A stretch of 64,000 nucleotides of DNA from Pantoea latae (GCF_002077695.1 NZ_MWUE01000006.1:22522-86521); one strand, 5' to 3'; numbered from the stretch's first letter, positions 1 to 9,042 are shown. Numbers and translations: made by a program. Notes: a model not told the origin generated them from the sequence alone.

Positions 1-2
1 TG

Positions 3-1727
3 TGGCCGAGCTTTGCGGCGCTGCTGGTGGTCGGGCTGGGCTCAGCGCTGATTGAGGTGGCGCTGTTTAGCTATCTGAGCCGCATTATCGACCTGGTCAA
101 CGGCGCGACGCCCGCCACGCTGTTCGCGGAACACTGGCCGATCCTGCTGTGGATGGCCTTTGTGGCGCTGATCCTGCGGCCGATCTTTATCGCGCTGCAC
201 GATATGCTGGTGCACCAGAGCATTAATCCCGGCATGACCAGCATGATCCAGTGGCAGCAGCATAATTACGTGCTGCGCCAGAGCCTGAACTTCTTCCACA
301 ACGATTTCGCCGGCCGCATCGCCCAGCGCATTACCCAGACTGGCAATGCCCTGCGCGACTCGGCGGTGCAGCTGGTGGACGCCATCTGGCACGTGCTGAT
401 CTACGCCATCACCTCGCTGGTGCTGTTTGCCGAAGCGGACTGGCGGCTGATGATCCCGCTGGTGATCTGGATCGTCGCCTATATCGCCTCGCTGCGCTTC
501 TTTGTGCCGCGCGTCAAGGCGCGCTCCGTGGTGGCGTCGCAGGCGCGATCGAAGCTGATGGGCACCATTGTCGACGGCTACACCAATATCTCGACGATAA
601 AGCTGTTTGCGCATCACGATCTGGAAAAGCGCTACGCGCGCGACGCGCTGCAGGAGCAGACCGAAAAGAACCAGCGGCTGAGCCGCATGATCACCAGCAT
701 GGACGTGACGCTCTCTTCGCTTAACGGTTTGCTGATCGTCTCGACCTCCGGGCTGGCGCTCTGGCTGTGGAGCCAGTCGCTGATCAGCGTCGGCGCCATC
801 GCGCTGGCGACCGGGCTGGTGGTGCGGCTGGTCAATATGTCCGGCTGGATCATGTGGGTGGTGAACGGTATTTTCGAAAATATCGGCACAGTGCAGGACG
901 GCATCAATACCATCGCCCAGCCGCTCAGCGTGCAGGACGCGCCGCAGGCGAAAGCGCTGAAGGTGACGCGCGGCCAGATCCGCTACGAGGATATCCGCTT
1001 CGACTACGGCGGCGGCCACCAGGTGATTAACCGTCTCAACCTCAACATCAAACCCGGCGAGAAAATCGCCCTGATCGGCCCTTCCGGCGCGGGCAAGTCG
1101 ACGCTGGTGAATCTGCTGCTGCGTCTCTATGACCTTAACGGCGGACGCATCACCATCGACGATCAGAATATCGCCGAGGTGACGCAGGCGAGCCTGCGCG
1201 GCCAGATCGGCATGATTACCCAGGACACCTCGCTGCTGCACCGCTCGATTCGCGAGAACCTGCTGTATGGTCGTCCCGACGCGACGGAAGAAGAGCTGCA
1301 GGCGGCGATCCGCCGCGCGCGCGCCGACGAGTTTATTCCGCGCCTTTCCGACGCCGAAGGGCGCACCGGACTCGACGCGCACGTCGGCGAACGCGGCGTG
1401 AAGCTCTCAGGCGGCCAGCGCCAGCGTATCGCCATCGCCCGCGTGCTGCTGAAGGATGCGCCGATCCTTATCATGGATGAGGCGACCTCGGCGCTCGACT
1501 CCGAGGTGGAAGCGGCGATCCAGGAGAGTCTGGGCACGCTGATGGAGGGCAAAACGGTGATCGCCATCGCGCACCGCCTCTCGACCATCGCCAAAATGGA
1601 CCGGCTAATCGTGCTGGATAAGGGACATATCGTCGAGATGGGCAACCACAGCGAGCTGCTGGCGCACAACGGCCTCTATGCGCGGCTGTGGCGGCACCAG
1701 ACCAGCGGCTTCGTCGGCGACCATTAA
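3..1727 (+). CDS. ABC exporter, fused permease-ATPase (5' partial)
   Basis: The frame is open to the left edge of the window, so the N-terminus is missing; about 575 residues are visible. The first ~310 residues hold several hydrophobic segments of an exporter-type membrane domain. The C-terminal ATPase has Walker A (GPSGAGKST, about residue 350), signature LSGGQRQR, Walker B LIMDEATSALD and switch histidine AHRLST. This is the layout of MsbA/MdlB-type half-transporters, which work as dimers in the inner membrane. The substrate cannot be told from sequence. The stop overlaps by 4 bp the end of the convergent next gene, leaving no room for a separate terminator. Confidence 0.9.
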   Translation, partial: WPSFAALLVVGLGSALIEVALFSYLSRIIDLVNGATPATLFAEHWPILLWMAFVALILRPIFIALHDMLVHQSINPGMTSMIQWQQHNYVLRQSLNFFHNDFAGRIAQRITQTGNALRDSAVQLVDAIWHVLIYAITSLVLFAEADWRLMIPLVIWIVAYIASLRFFVPRVKARSVVASQARSKLMGTIVDGYTNISTIKLFAHHDLEKRYARDALQEQTEKNQRLSRMITSMDVTLSSLNGLLIVSTSGLALWLWSQSLISVGAIALATGLVVRLVNMSGWIMWVVNGIFENIGTVQDGINTIAQPLSVQDAPQAKALKVTRGQIRYEDIRFDYGGGHQVINRLNLNIKPGEKIALIGPSGAGKSTLVNLLLRLYDLNGGRITIDDQNIAEVTQASLRGQIGMITQDTSLLHRSIRENLLYGRPDATEEELQAAIRRARADEFIPRLSDAEGRTGLDAHVGERGVKLSGGQRQRIAIARVLLKDAPILIMDEATSALDSEVEAAIQESLGTLMEGKTVIAIAHRLSTIAKMDRLIVLDKGHIVEMGNHSELLAHNGLYARLWRHQTSGFVGDH

Positions 1728-2848
1728 TCGCCGCGTCGATACGGCAGGGCGTCGCGCGCTTCCTCCGCCCAGGCGCGCACGCCTTCCCGCTCTTGCTGCA
1801 GAAAATCCGCCACCGCGTCGCGCAGGCCGGGATGCGCCAGATAGTGCCATGAGGTGGTGAGCTGCGGCTCAAAGCCGCGCACCAGCTTATGCTCGCCCTG
1901 CGCGCCGGCATCGAAACGCTTCAGGCCCGAGGCGATAGCGTAGTCCATGCCCTGATAGAAGCAGGTTTCGAAATGCAGGCGGTCGAACTCCGCCAGGCAG
2001 CCCCAGTAGCGGCCGTAGAGCGTCTCGCCATCCACCAGACAGAACGCCATCGCCGCCGGCTGATGGTGCAGACGGGCAATCGCCACGCGAATGCTGCCCG
2101 GCATCCGCGCCGCCAGCAGGCTGAAGAAATCGCGCGTCAGATAGGGGCGCTGGCCGCGCACCGCGTAGGTGTTGGCGTAGCAGGTATAGACGAAGTCCCA
2201 CTGATCTTCGCGCAGCTCGTCGCCGCGATACCAGCTAAATTCAAAGCCGCTCTGCGCCACCTGCTCGCGCTCTTTGCGCAGCTGTTTGCGCTTGCGCGAC
2301 ATCAGCGTGTCGAGGAAATCCTGAAAATCGCGGTAGCCGCGATTGTGCCAGTGATACTGGCAGCCGAGCCGCATCAGCCACTCCGGCTGCTGACGCAGCA
2401 GCGCGTCGCCGGGCGCGTCGGTAAAGTTGATATGCGCGCTGCTCAGCCCGTGGCGATGCAGCGTCTCCGGCAGCGCGGCCAGCAGCTGCGCGGCGGCCTG
2501 CGGTTCGCCCAGCAGGCGCGCGCCGGTCACCGGGCTAAAGGGAATGGCGCCCAGCCACTTCGGGTAGTAGCGGATGCCCGCGCGCTGACAGGCGTCCGCC
2601 CAGGCGTGATCGAAAACATATTCGCCCCACGAGTTGCGCTTGCGGTAGCCGGGTATAGCGGCACGCAGCGCGCCCGCTTCCCGCCACAGCAGGTGATCCG
2701 GCTGCCAGCCGCTCTCGGCGCGCACGCTGCCGCTCTCCTCCAGCGCCAGCAGAAAGGCGTGGCGCAAAAAGGGCTGATCGTCGGGCAGCAGCGCGTCCCA
2801 TTCAGCGGCGTCGACATCCGCCAGCGAAGCAAGGTGAAACAGAGACAT
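1724..2848 (-). CDS. COG3146-type GNAT-fold protein (peptidogalycan family)
   Basis: A 374-residue soluble protein resembling the COG3146/DUF482 family, often called 'GNAT family N-acetyltransferase' or 'peptidogalycan biosynthesis protein'. Family landmarks seen are the early PFLRHAFL stretch, a KRKQLRKER basic patch near the middle and a YYPKWLGAIPFSPVTG stretch. The ATG at 2848 has a GGAGCC Shine-Dalgarno-like element just upstream. The family has no well-established reaction; relation to FemAB/GNAT acyltransferases is known only at fold level. It is monocistronic and converges with the ABC exporter, so no function can be read from its neighbours. Confidence 0.85.
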   Translation of the reverse strand: MSLFHLASLADVDAAEWDALLPDDQPFLRHAFLLALEESGSVRAESGWQPDHLLWREAGALRAAIPGYRKRNSWGEYVFDHAWADACQRAGIRYYPKWLGAIPFSPVTGARLLGEPQAAAQLLAALPETLHRHGLSSAHINFTDAPGDALLRQQPEWLMRLGCQYHWHNRGYRDFQDFLDTLMSRKRKQLRKEREQVAQSGFEFSWYRGDELREDQWDFVYTCYANTYAVRGQRPYLTRDFFSLLAARMPGSIRVAIARLHHQPAAMAFCLVDGETLYGRYWGCLAEFDRLHFETCFYQGMDYAIASGLKRFDAGAQGEHKLVRGFEPQLTTSWHYLAHPGLRDAVADFLQQEREGVRAWAEEARDALPYRRGD

Positions 2849-2921
2849 GCAGGGCTCCAGGCCAAAACGGGCAGAAAGTTAGTCAAGCAGGTTTTGCCGC
2901 GCAGCGAAAGGGCGACGGCAC

Positions 2922-3842
2922 CTAATGTGAAGCGACGAAGCGCGCGTCTGGCTGAGCCGGCGGCAGCGCGAAGCCCTCCCGCAGTCGCCTCGCCTCTTCG
3001 CCCGGCGACAGGCCGAACAGCCGACGGAATTCGCGGCTGAACTGCGAAGGGCTTTCATACCCCACCGCCTGACTGGCCGCGGCGGCGGTCATCTGCTGCC
3101 GCACCATCAGCAGCCGCGCCTGATGCAGGCGGATCGACTTCACATACTGCATCGGCGAGGTCTGCGTGATGGCGCGAAAGTGGAGGTGAAAGGTGGCGTG
3201 GCTCATGCCCGCGCGGCGGGCGAGCTGGGTGATATCCAGCGCCTGCGCATAGTGCTGATGAATATGACGCAGCGCCTGGCCGATTTTGCCGAAGGCGCCC
3301 TGCTGCGCCAGCGCGGCGCGCAGCTCGCCGCCCTGCTCGCCGCTTAGCACGTGGAAGTAGATTTCGCGCACCAGCGCCGGCCCGAGCAGCGCGGCCTCCA
3401 GCGGATCGCCCAGCGCGTAGAGCAGCCGCGCGACCGAACGCTGCAGCGCGTCGCTGAGCGGCGTGGACAGCAGGCCGGCGGGTTTGTGCCCTACCGTCGC
3501 GCCCGCCTGCTCCATCTGCAGTAGCAGCTCTGCCGCGACCGCGAGATCGAGGTGCATATAGATTGCCAGCAGCGGCGCCTCTTCGCTGGCGTCGGTCTCC
3601 ATAGTAAAGGGCACCGGCACCGAGACCGCCAGATAGTGCTGCGCGTCGTAGCAGTAGACGCGGTCGCCGAAATAGCCGCGCTTGCGCCCCTGCAGCACGA
3701 TAACGATGCCGGGATCGTAGAGCACCGGCGTGCGGCTCAGCGGACGGTTGGATCGCAGCAGCCGCACGTCGGGCAGCGGCGTCAGATTGTAGCCTTCCTG
3801 CGGCGCAAGCGCGGCGATCAGGCGGAGAGAGTCGGCGTTCAT
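2922..3842 (-). CDS. AraC-family transcriptional regulator (AraC_N type)
   Basis: About 306 residues. The N-terminal half matches the AraC_N effector domain (LYDPGIVIVLQGRKRG region). The C-terminal ~100 residues carry two helix-turn-helix motifs (ITQLARRAGMSHATFHLHF and AVGYESPSQFSREFRRLFG), as in YqhC-like activators. The ATG at 3842 is preferred; a GTG at 3857 in frame is also possible, and neither has a clear ribosome site. It is divergent from the short-chain dehydrogenase at 3987, an arrangement common for regulators of aldehyde or carbonyl reductases, so that SDR is the likely target. The inducer is unknown. Confidence 0.9.
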   Translation of the reverse strand: MNADSLRLIAALAPQEGYNLTPLPDVRLLRSNRPLSRTPVLYDPGIVIVLQGRKRGYFGDRVYCYDAQHYLAVSVPVPFTMETDASEEAPLLAIYMHLDLAVAAELLLQMEQAGATVGHKPAGLLSTPLSDALQRSVARLLYALGDPLEAALLGPALVREIYFHVLSGEQGGELRAALAQQGAFGKIGQALRHIHQHYAQALDITQLARRAGMSHATFHLHFRAITQTSPMQYVKSIRLHQARLLMVRQQMTAAAASQAVGYESPSQFSREFRRLFGLSPGEEARRLREGFALPPAQPDARFVASH

Positions 3843-3986
3843 AACAGGATTATGCACGCTATCGCGCGGTTTGGCCGCTGGCGCGCCTGAAAATCAGCGT
3901 TTCAGGCAAGGATGGCAGATAAACAGGCATCCTCTTTTGCTCACCGCGGGCGCAGGCTACAGGCTCACCCACAGAGAGGAAAAGAG

Positions 3987-4811
3987 ATGAAGACGATTAT
4001 GATCACCGGCGTCAGCAGCGGATTCGGTCAGGCGCTGGCGCAGGCTGCGCTGACGGCGGGCCACCGCGTTATCGGCACCGTGCGCAGCCAGCCGGCGCTG
4101 GAGGCCTTTACGGCGCAGGATCCGGCGCGCGCCCACGGCGCGATCCTCGACCTCACCGACGTTAAGCGCATCGCCCCACTGATGGCCGCGCTGCAACAGG
4201 CGCACGGGCCAATCGACGCGCTAATTAACAACGCGGGCTACGGCCATGAAGGCATTTTCGAAGAGGCGACGCTGGCGGAGATGCGCCATCAGTTTGAGGT
4301 GAACCTCTGGGGCGCGGTGGCGATGATGAAGGCGCTGGTGCCGTATTTCCGCGCGCGGCGGCGCGGGCGAATTATCAATATCACCTCGATGGGCGGCTTT
4401 ATTACGCTGCCCGGCATCAGCGACTACTGCGCCAGTAAATTCGCGCTGGAAGCCTTTTCAGAGACCCTGAGTCAGGAGCTGGCCGGTTTTAACATCGCCG
4501 TGACCGCCGTGGCGCCGGGATCGTTTCGCACCGACTGGGCGGGCCGCTCGATGGTGCGCAGCCCACGCACCATCGGCGATTACGACGCGCTTTTCGATCC
4601 GGTGCGTGAAGCGCGCCTCGCCAAAAGCGGCCGGCAGAATGGCGATCCGCACAAAGCGGCGCAGGCGATCCTCGACCTGCTAAATCACCCTGCGCCGCCG
4701 GCGCACCTGCTGCTGGGCAGCGACGCGCTGCAGCTGGTGCGCGACAAACTGCGTGCGCTGGAGAGCAGCCTCGCGGAATGGGAGCGCGTCACGCGTTCAA
4801 CCGACGGCTAA
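3987..4811 (+). CDS. short-chain dehydrogenase/reductase
   Basis: A classical SDR of 274 residues. The nucleotide-binding motif TGVSSGFG is at the N-terminus, followed by NNAGYG and the catalytic S...YCASK set. The start at 3987 is chosen because a GAGAGGAAAAGAG ribosome site lies directly upstream; a longer frame from 3912 adds 25 unlike-SDR residues. It is divergent from an AraC regulator (144 bp apart), which probably controls it. Substrate unknown; such AraC-SDR pairs often serve carbonyl detoxification, but that is inference. Confidence 0.9.
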   Translation: MKTIMITGVSSGFGQALAQAALTAGHRVIGTVRSQPALEAFTAQDPARAHGAILDLTDVKRIAPLMAALQQAHGPIDALINNAGYGHEGIFEEATLAEMRHQFEVNLWGAVAMMKALVPYFRARRRGRIINITSMGGFITLPGISDYCASKFALEAFSETLSQELAGFNIAVTAVAPGSFRTDWAGRSMVRSPRTIGDYDALFDPVREARLAKSGRQNGDPHKAAQAILDLLNHPAPPAHLLLGSDALQLVRDKLRALESSLAEWERVTRSTDG

Positions 4812-4850
4812 AAACCGGTAGAGTGGCGTTTTCTCTTGCAGGAACGCCCT

Positions 4851-5774
4851 ATGGATCGGCTCGATTGCGACCGGATGCTGGTCGCCGTACTGGAGCTGGG
4901 CAGCTTTGCCGCCGCCGCGGCGCGACTCGGCGTCAGCAGCGGCCAGGCGTCAAAACTGGTCTCTAAGCTGGAGCGGCAGCTCGGCGTGCAGCTGATCAAG
5001 CGCAGCACCCGCGCCCTGTCGCCTACCGACGTCGGCCGCGCCTATTACGAACGGGTCAAAGCGCTGCTGGACGCCTTCGACGCGCTCGACGCCCGCGTGC
5101 GGGAAAGCGCCAGCACGCCCAGCGGCCGCCTGAAAATCAGCGCGCCCGTCACCTTCGGCGGCGCGGTGCTCGCGCGCGCGCTGGTCGCCTTCGCCAGGCG
5201 CTATCCGCTGATTGAGCTGGACGTCAGCTTTACCGACCGGCTGGTCAGCATTGTGGACGAAGGCTTCGATATCGCCGTGCGCGTCGGCAACCTGAGCGAC
5301 AGCAGCCTGGTCGCGCGGCGTCTGGGGGACATTCATGTTCGACTGGCCGCGTCGCCGGCCTATCTGCAGCAGTACGGCACGCCGCAGCACTGGCGCGCCG
5401 TCAGCGAGCACCAGTGCATTACCGACACCAACTTTCGCGACCCCTGGAACTGGCCCTTCGCCGGCGACAACGGCGAGACGGTCAGCGTCCCGGTGCGCGG
5501 ACGGCTGCGCTTCGCCAACGCCGAGGCGTGTTTGCAGGCGGCGGTCGCCGGACTCGGCATTGCGCGCCTGCCGGACTTTATTGCCGCGCCCGCGCTGCAG
5601 CGCGGCGATCTGGTGCCGGTGCTGGCGCGCTACGACGTGCCGCCGCTCGGCCTGTTCGCGCTCTATCCTGCCGCGCGCCACCTGGCGCAGCGCACGCGGC
5701 TGCTGGTCGATTTTTTAGTGGATCATTTTGATCGTTTCCCGCCGGGGCGATCGCTTCCAGAATGGAAAGAATGA
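4851..5774 (+). CDS. LysR-family transcriptional regulator
   Basis: 307 residues. A winged-helix DNA-binding domain occupies the first ~60 residues (SFAAAAARLGVSSGQASKLVSKLERQLG), and the rest is a LysR substrate-binding domain. The SGQASK recognition helix and the following KRSTRALSPTDVG are typical of the large LysR group that includes many repressors of oxidoreductase or GST genes. The ATG at 4851 with GGAACG upstream is preferred over an in-frame TTG at 4836. A GST and an esterase follow in the same direction after 76 bp and may be its targets or co-transcribed. Confidence 0.9.
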   Translation: MDRLDCDRMLVAVLELGSFAAAAARLGVSSGQASKLVSKLERQLGVQLIKRSTRALSPTDVGRAYYERVKALLDAFDALDARVRESASTPSGRLKISAPVTFGGAVLARALVAFARRYPLIELDVSFTDRLVSIVDEGFDIAVRVGNLSDSSLVARRLGDIHVRLAASPAYLQQYGTPQHWRAVSEHQCITDTNFRDPWNWPFAGDNGETVSVPVRGRLRFANAEACLQAAVAGLGIARLPDFIAAPALQRGDLVPVLARYDVPPLGLFALYPAARHLAQRTRLLVDFLVDHFDRFPPGRSLPEWKE

Positions 5775-5850
5775 TTGCGGTTTTGACCCGATTATCAGCG
5801 GTCAGGAAGAGGAATAAGCTGCTGCTCATCTCAGAATAAGGAGCAGCGCC

Positions 5851-6792
5851 ATGTTAGTCAGCGGTAAATGGAGTGCAGAGTGGCATCCGGTTCAGGCCAC
5901 GGATAAACAGGGCGGATTCGTCCGCCAGACCTCGAGTTTTCGCCACTGGATCAGCAGCGACGGCAGCACGGCGTTTCCCGCCGAGCCGGATCGCTACCAT
6001 CTCTATGTGGCGCTGATTTGCCCCTGGGCTTCACGCGCGCTGATCGCCCGCAGGCTGAAAGGCCTGGCGTCGGTTATTAGCGTGTCGGTGGTGGAGCCGC
6101 AGCTGGGCGAACAGGGCTGGCGCTTCGGCGATTTTCCCGGCGCAGACCGCGACACGCTTAACGGCGCGCGCTATCTGCACGAGCTCTATACCCGCGCCGA
6201 TGCCGACTTCACCGGGCGCGCCACCGTGCCGGTGCTGTGGGATAAGCAGACGCAGACCATCGTCAACAATGAGTCGGCGGATATTCTGCGCATGCTTAAC
6301 AGCGGCTTCGGCGACCTGGCGGATAACCGCATCGATCTCTTTCCCGCCGCGCAGCGCGACGAGATTGAGGCGCTGAACGAGACGATCTATCCGCGCCTCA
6401 ACAACGGCGTCTATCGCGCCGGCTTCGCCACCACGCAGATCAGCTATCAGCAGGCCTACAGCGATGTATTCGCCCAGCTGAACGAGCTGGAGGCGCGCCT
6501 GGCCGACGGCCGCACCTTTTTGCTGGGCGAGCGCGTCACCGAAGCGGATATTCGCCTCTTCGTCACGCTGATCCGCTTCGACGTCGCCTACTATGGCCTG
6601 TTCAAGTGCAATCAGCGTCAGGTGCGCGACTATCCGTTGCTCAACCGCTATCTGAAGAGCATGCTGTCGGTTTCCGGCGTGCGCGAAACCGTTAACGTCG
6701 AGCACATTAAACAGGGCTACTATTCCATTAAGGCGCTGAATCCCAACGGCATTGTGCCGGCAGGCCCGGATATGAGCGAGTATGGTTTTTAA
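5851..6792 (+). CDS. glutathione S-transferase, Xi class (glutathionyl-hydroquinone reductase-like)
   Basis: 313 residues with the CPWA motif (catalytic Cys57) of the Xi/Omega-like GSTs typified by YqjG and Ecm4, which remove glutathione from glutathionyl-hydroquinones in the cytoplasm. The GST N-domain has TVPVLWD and NNESADI, and a helical C-domain follows (TEADIRLFVTLIRFD). It is about 15 residues shorter than E. coli YqjG and diverges at the N-terminus, so it may be a paralogue. RBS AAGGAG precedes the ATG. The esterase gene begins 10 bp after its stop, indicating an operon. Confidence 0.88.
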   Translation: MLVSGKWSAEWHPVQATDKQGGFVRQTSSFRHWISSDGSTAFPAEPDRYHLYVALICPWASRALIARRLKGLASVISVSVVEPQLGEQGWRFGDFPGADRDTLNGARYLHELYTRADADFTGRATVPVLWDKQTQTIVNNESADILRMLNSGFGDLADNRIDLFPAAQRDEIEALNETIYPRLNNGVYRAGFATTQISYQQAYSDVFAQLNELEARLADGRTFLLGERVTEADIRLFVTLIRFDVAYYGLFKCNQRQVRDYPLLNRYLKSMLSVSGVRETVNVEHIKQGYYSIKALNPNGIVPAGPDMSEYGF

Positions 6793-6802
6793 GGAGAAAC
6801 GG

Positions 6803-7408
6803 ATGGCGAAAGCGTTAGTGATTTTTCTGCATGGCGTCGGCAGCAACGGCGAGGATTTAGCAACGCTGGGCCGCCACTGGGCGCCGCTGTTGCCGGACGT
6901 CATCTTCGCGGCGCCCGATGCGCCCTTTCCCTTTCCCCACGGCGCGGGCTTTGAGTGGTTCAGCCTCGACGGCGTGACGCCGGAAAACCGTCCGGCGCGG
7001 GTGCGCGCCGCGCGCGCAACTTTCGACGCCACGCTGGGAGCGATACTGGCGCAGCACGGCATGGAGGATGCCTGGCATAAGGTGGTGCTGGTCGGTTTTT
7101 CGCAGGGATCGATCATGGCGCTCGACGCGCTGGCGTCAGGTCGTTTCCCGCTGGCGGGCGTGGTGGCGTTTTCCGGCCGGCTGGCGTTCGACGAGGCGCT
7201 GTCGCCGGCGGCTCAGACGCCCGCGCTGCTGATCCACGGCCACGCCGACGCGGTGATCCCGTGGCGTGAGAGCGAATCGGCCGCGCAGCGCCTGAAAGCG
7301 GCGGGCGTGCCGCTTGAGCTACAGCTTGAACCCAGGACAGAGCACACCATTTCCGCGCAGGGGGCGATGCGCGCCGCCGCCTTTATCGCGCAGTGTCTGC
7401 AGGACTAA
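6803..7408 (+). CDS. alpha/beta-hydrolase, carboxylesterase/phospholipase family
   Basis: 201 residues with a complete alpha/beta-hydrolase triad layout: oxyanion region LHGVGSNG, nucleophile elbow GFSQGS (Ser about 100), Asp in HGHADAVIP and His in RTEHTI. It resembles the small esterases of the YpfH type. The ATG at 6803 is chosen for its AAGGAG site; it starts 10 bp after the upstream GST, so the two are co-transcribed. A role in hydrolysing esters or thioesters linked to the GST's quinone substrates is possible but not shown. It ends in a 4-bp convergent overlap. Confidence 0.88.
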   Translation: MAKALVIFLHGVGSNGEDLATLGRHWAPLLPDVIFAAPDAPFPFPHGAGFEWFSLDGVTPENRPARVRAARATFDATLGAILAQHGMEDAWHKVVLVGFSQGSIMALDALASGRFPLAGVVAFSGRLAFDEALSPAAQTPALLIHGHADAVIPWRESESAAQRLKAAGVPLELQLEPRTEHTISAQGAMRAAAFIAQCLQD

Positions 7409-8208
7409 GGCCAGAAACGCCGTAACGCGGCATACGCCTGCTGCGCCGCTTCGCGCGGCGGCTGACGTTTCAGGTCGTCGTTGAACACCTCGATGCCCAC
7501 CGGTCCCTGATAGCCCGCGCTTTTCAGCTTGTCGACGAAGCTGTTGATATCGATGATGCCCGCGCCGGGCAGCTGGCGCTGGTGTTTGGCGAGGGTCATG
7601 ATCGCCTCTTTATCCTGCGGCGACGGCTGAACCGCCATATCGCACAGCTGCACTTCATAGATCCGCTCGGCGGGAATGTTGTCGAGATGCGAGGCGTCGC
7701 CGCCCAGCGCGCAGATATGAAACAGATCCACCACCAGCCCGATATTGGGCTGATCCAGCCGCTGCAGCCGCTCCCAGGCTTTCGGCAGCGTATTATCGAC
7801 GCTGCACCAGGCCATCGGCTCATACATAATGCGCATGTCGAAACGCGCGGCTTCCGAGGCGAGCCAGCGCAAATCTTCGTCGATATGCTGCGCAATGCAG
7901 TCCTCGCGCGTGGTGGCGGGCGCCTGAAGGGTGTCGCAGCCGAGAGCCTGCGCCATCTCGATAAACTGGCGCAGCTCGTCGCGCTTTTGCCGACGCAGAT
8001 CGCCAGGCGCGCCGGTGAAATCGCGCAGCACCTGCAGGTTGGTAAAGCCGATGCCCTGCTGCGCCAGCCGCGCTGCGCCGCCATGACAGGCCTCAACATC
8101 TTCACGCCAGATTTCCACCTGATCGAATCCCGCGTCGCGCGCGGCCTGTAGCTTCTCTTCGGGTTCACCGCTTAACAGCACCAGGTTAAGGAATGCAGGC
8201 TGAGTCAT
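7405..8208 (-). CDS. sugar-phosphate isomerase/epimerase-like TIM-barrel protein
   Basis: 267 residues of the AP-endonuclease-2-like TIM-barrel superfamily (hydroxypyruvate isomerase, inosose dehydratase and xylose-isomerase-like proteins). Metal-binding style residues are visible: MYEPMAW, VVDLFHI, YEVQLCDM and GIEVFND, each supplying a Glu, Asp or His at the usual barrel positions. The start at 8208 has a strong AGGAGGAC site; a longer upstream frame is spurious. It is monocistronic and converges with the esterase. The substrate is unknown; members act on sugars, inosose or hydroxypyruvate. Confidence 0.85.
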   Translation of the reverse strand: MTQPAFLNLVLLSGEPEEKLQAARDAGFDQVEIWREDVEACHGGAARLAQQGIGFTNLQVLRDFTGAPGDLRRQKRDELRQFIEMAQALGCDTLQAPATTREDCIAQHIDEDLRWLASEAARFDMRIMYEPMAWCSVDNTLPKAWERLQRLDQPNIGLVVDLFHICALGGDASHLDNIPAERIYEVQLCDMAVQPSPQDKEAIMTLAKHQRQLPGAGIIDINSFVDKLKSAGYQGPVGIEVFNDDLKRQPPREAAQQAYAALRRFWP

Positions 8209-8282
8209 GAACGTCCTCCTTAATTGTCCGGAATAATCGGTTGCCGCAGAGGCGGAATGCCGCTGCGACGCGGTATTTGCTT

Positions 8283-8660
8283 TTAGCCGAGCGCGTTCAC
8301 CAGCGCGAAGCCGGCGAAGGTCATCAGCAGCGATCCGGTGACGTGCACCAGCACGCTCGCCATCGCCCACAAATACTTACCTGATTGTAGCAACATGAGA
8401 ATTTCTGCCGAGAAAGTCGAGAAAGTGGTCAGGCCGCCGCACAGGCCGGTGACGATCAGCAGCTTCCAGGCGGGATCGAGCTGCGGATATTTGAGGAACC
8501 AGGCGAGCGCCGCGCCGATAATAAAGCCGCCCGCCAGATTGACCAGCAGCGTACCAGGGGGTAGCGAGGGAAACAGCGCGTTAAAGCGCAGCGAGATCAG
8601 CCAGCGCAGCGTACAGCCCACAGCGCCGCCCAGCATAACGGCGAACAGCGACTTCAACAT
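8283..8660 (-). CDS. crcB: fluoride ion channel CrcB (Fluc)
   Basis: 125 residues with four predicted membrane helices and the family signatures GGAVGCTLRW, GTLLVNLAGGF and GGLTTFSTFS. Fluc proteins assemble as antiparallel dimers and export fluoride passively, lowering cytoplasmic fluoride. Identification is strengthened by a fluoride-riboswitch aptamer in its leader (8753-8816) and a sigma70 promoter just upstream (8828-8856). RBS AGGAG precedes the ATG. Length is normal for the family. Only one crcB copy is present, so a homodimeric channel is expected. Confidence 0.97.
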   Translation of the reverse strand: MLKSLFAVMLGGAVGCTLRWLISLRFNALFPSLPPGTLLVNLAGGFIIGAALAWFLKYPQLDPAWKLLIVTGLCGGLTTFSTFSAEILMLLQSGKYLWAMASVLVHVTGSLLMTFAGFALVNALG

Positions 8661-8711
8661 AATGTGCTCCTGTAGTCAGCAATCGCGCAGGGTTATGGCG
8701 GAGAGAGAACG

Positions 8712-8762
8712 GCCTGACACACCAATAACGCCTGCGAGAGGATTAGGGTTAATGTCAGGCGT
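8712..8762 (-). promoter_or_regulatory. riboswitch expression platform with two competing hairpins
   Basis: The segment TGTCAGGC (8753-8760) can pair perfectly with GCCTGACA (8712-8719). The overlapping CAGGCGT (8756-8762) pairs with ACGCCTG (8728-8734). The two helices share bases with each other and with the 3' end of the aptamer, so only one can form at a time. No T-tract follows either, so the switch may be translational or depend on Rho; this last point is inference. Confidence 0.65.
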
Positions 8763-8816
8763 CATCAGCCGCTGGGATCGCCAGCAGGCGGTTGGCAAAG
8801 GTGGAACGCCATCACC
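8753..8816 (-). promoter_or_regulatory. fluoride riboswitch (crcB motif) aptamer
   Basis: On the minus strand the leader reads GGTGATGGCGTTCCACC, then a CTGG/CCAG and CCGC/GCGG stem, then CTGATGACGCC. These are the conserved blocks of the crcB-motif aptamer: the GGnGATGGnGTTC start and the CTGATGRC end that form the fluoride-binding pseudoknot. Placement between the promoter and crcB fits fluoride-induced expression. Confidence 0.9.
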
Positions 8817-8827
8817 TTAAGGCGTTG

Positions 8828-8856
8828 ATAGTACGATGATGAGCAAGGAGTGACAA
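8828..8856 (-). promoter_or_regulatory. sigma70 promoter of crcB
   Basis: On the minus strand, -35 TTGTCA (8851-8856) and -10 TACTAT (8828-8833) are separated by exactly 17 bp. Predicted transcription start is near 8821, five bases before the riboswitch aptamer begins. Confidence 0.75.
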
Positions 8857-8897
8857 GCGGGGCAGAGGCGCAGCAGGCGGCGGAAAAAAGTGGGATT

Positions 8898-8993
8898 TTA
8901 AAAAATTGCGGGCGCTTGCTGGCGGCACTTAACAATATTAGCGATCAGCTTAGGCAGCTGTGTTTTAGCATTGTAAGGGTTTAACTTGTGCAT
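8898..8993 (-). CDS. possible 31-residue small protein upstream of crcB
   Basis: A short frame begins ATG CAC AAG and ends TAA, preceded by AAGAGG four bases before the ATG, a good Shine-Dalgarno site. A promoter-like pair (9043-9072) lies 40-80 bp upstream. The product would be basic (several Lys and Arg) with a hydrophobic LIANIV stretch; no known family is recognised. The frame is too short for composition to prove coding, so comparison with related genomes is needed. It would be read toward crcB, and the crcB promoter lies just beyond its stop. Confidence 0.35.
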   Translation of the reverse strand: MHKLNPYNAKTQLPKLIANIVKCRQQAPAIF

Positions 8994-9042
8994 AAAACCT
9001 CTTTTAGTTGGCTAAGTTACTCGCCAGTTTTCCCGTTTTGTT

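Noticed and set aside
42..1382. 446-codon antisense frame under the ABC exporter
   Set aside because: Same shadow effect, with low-complexity basic composition.
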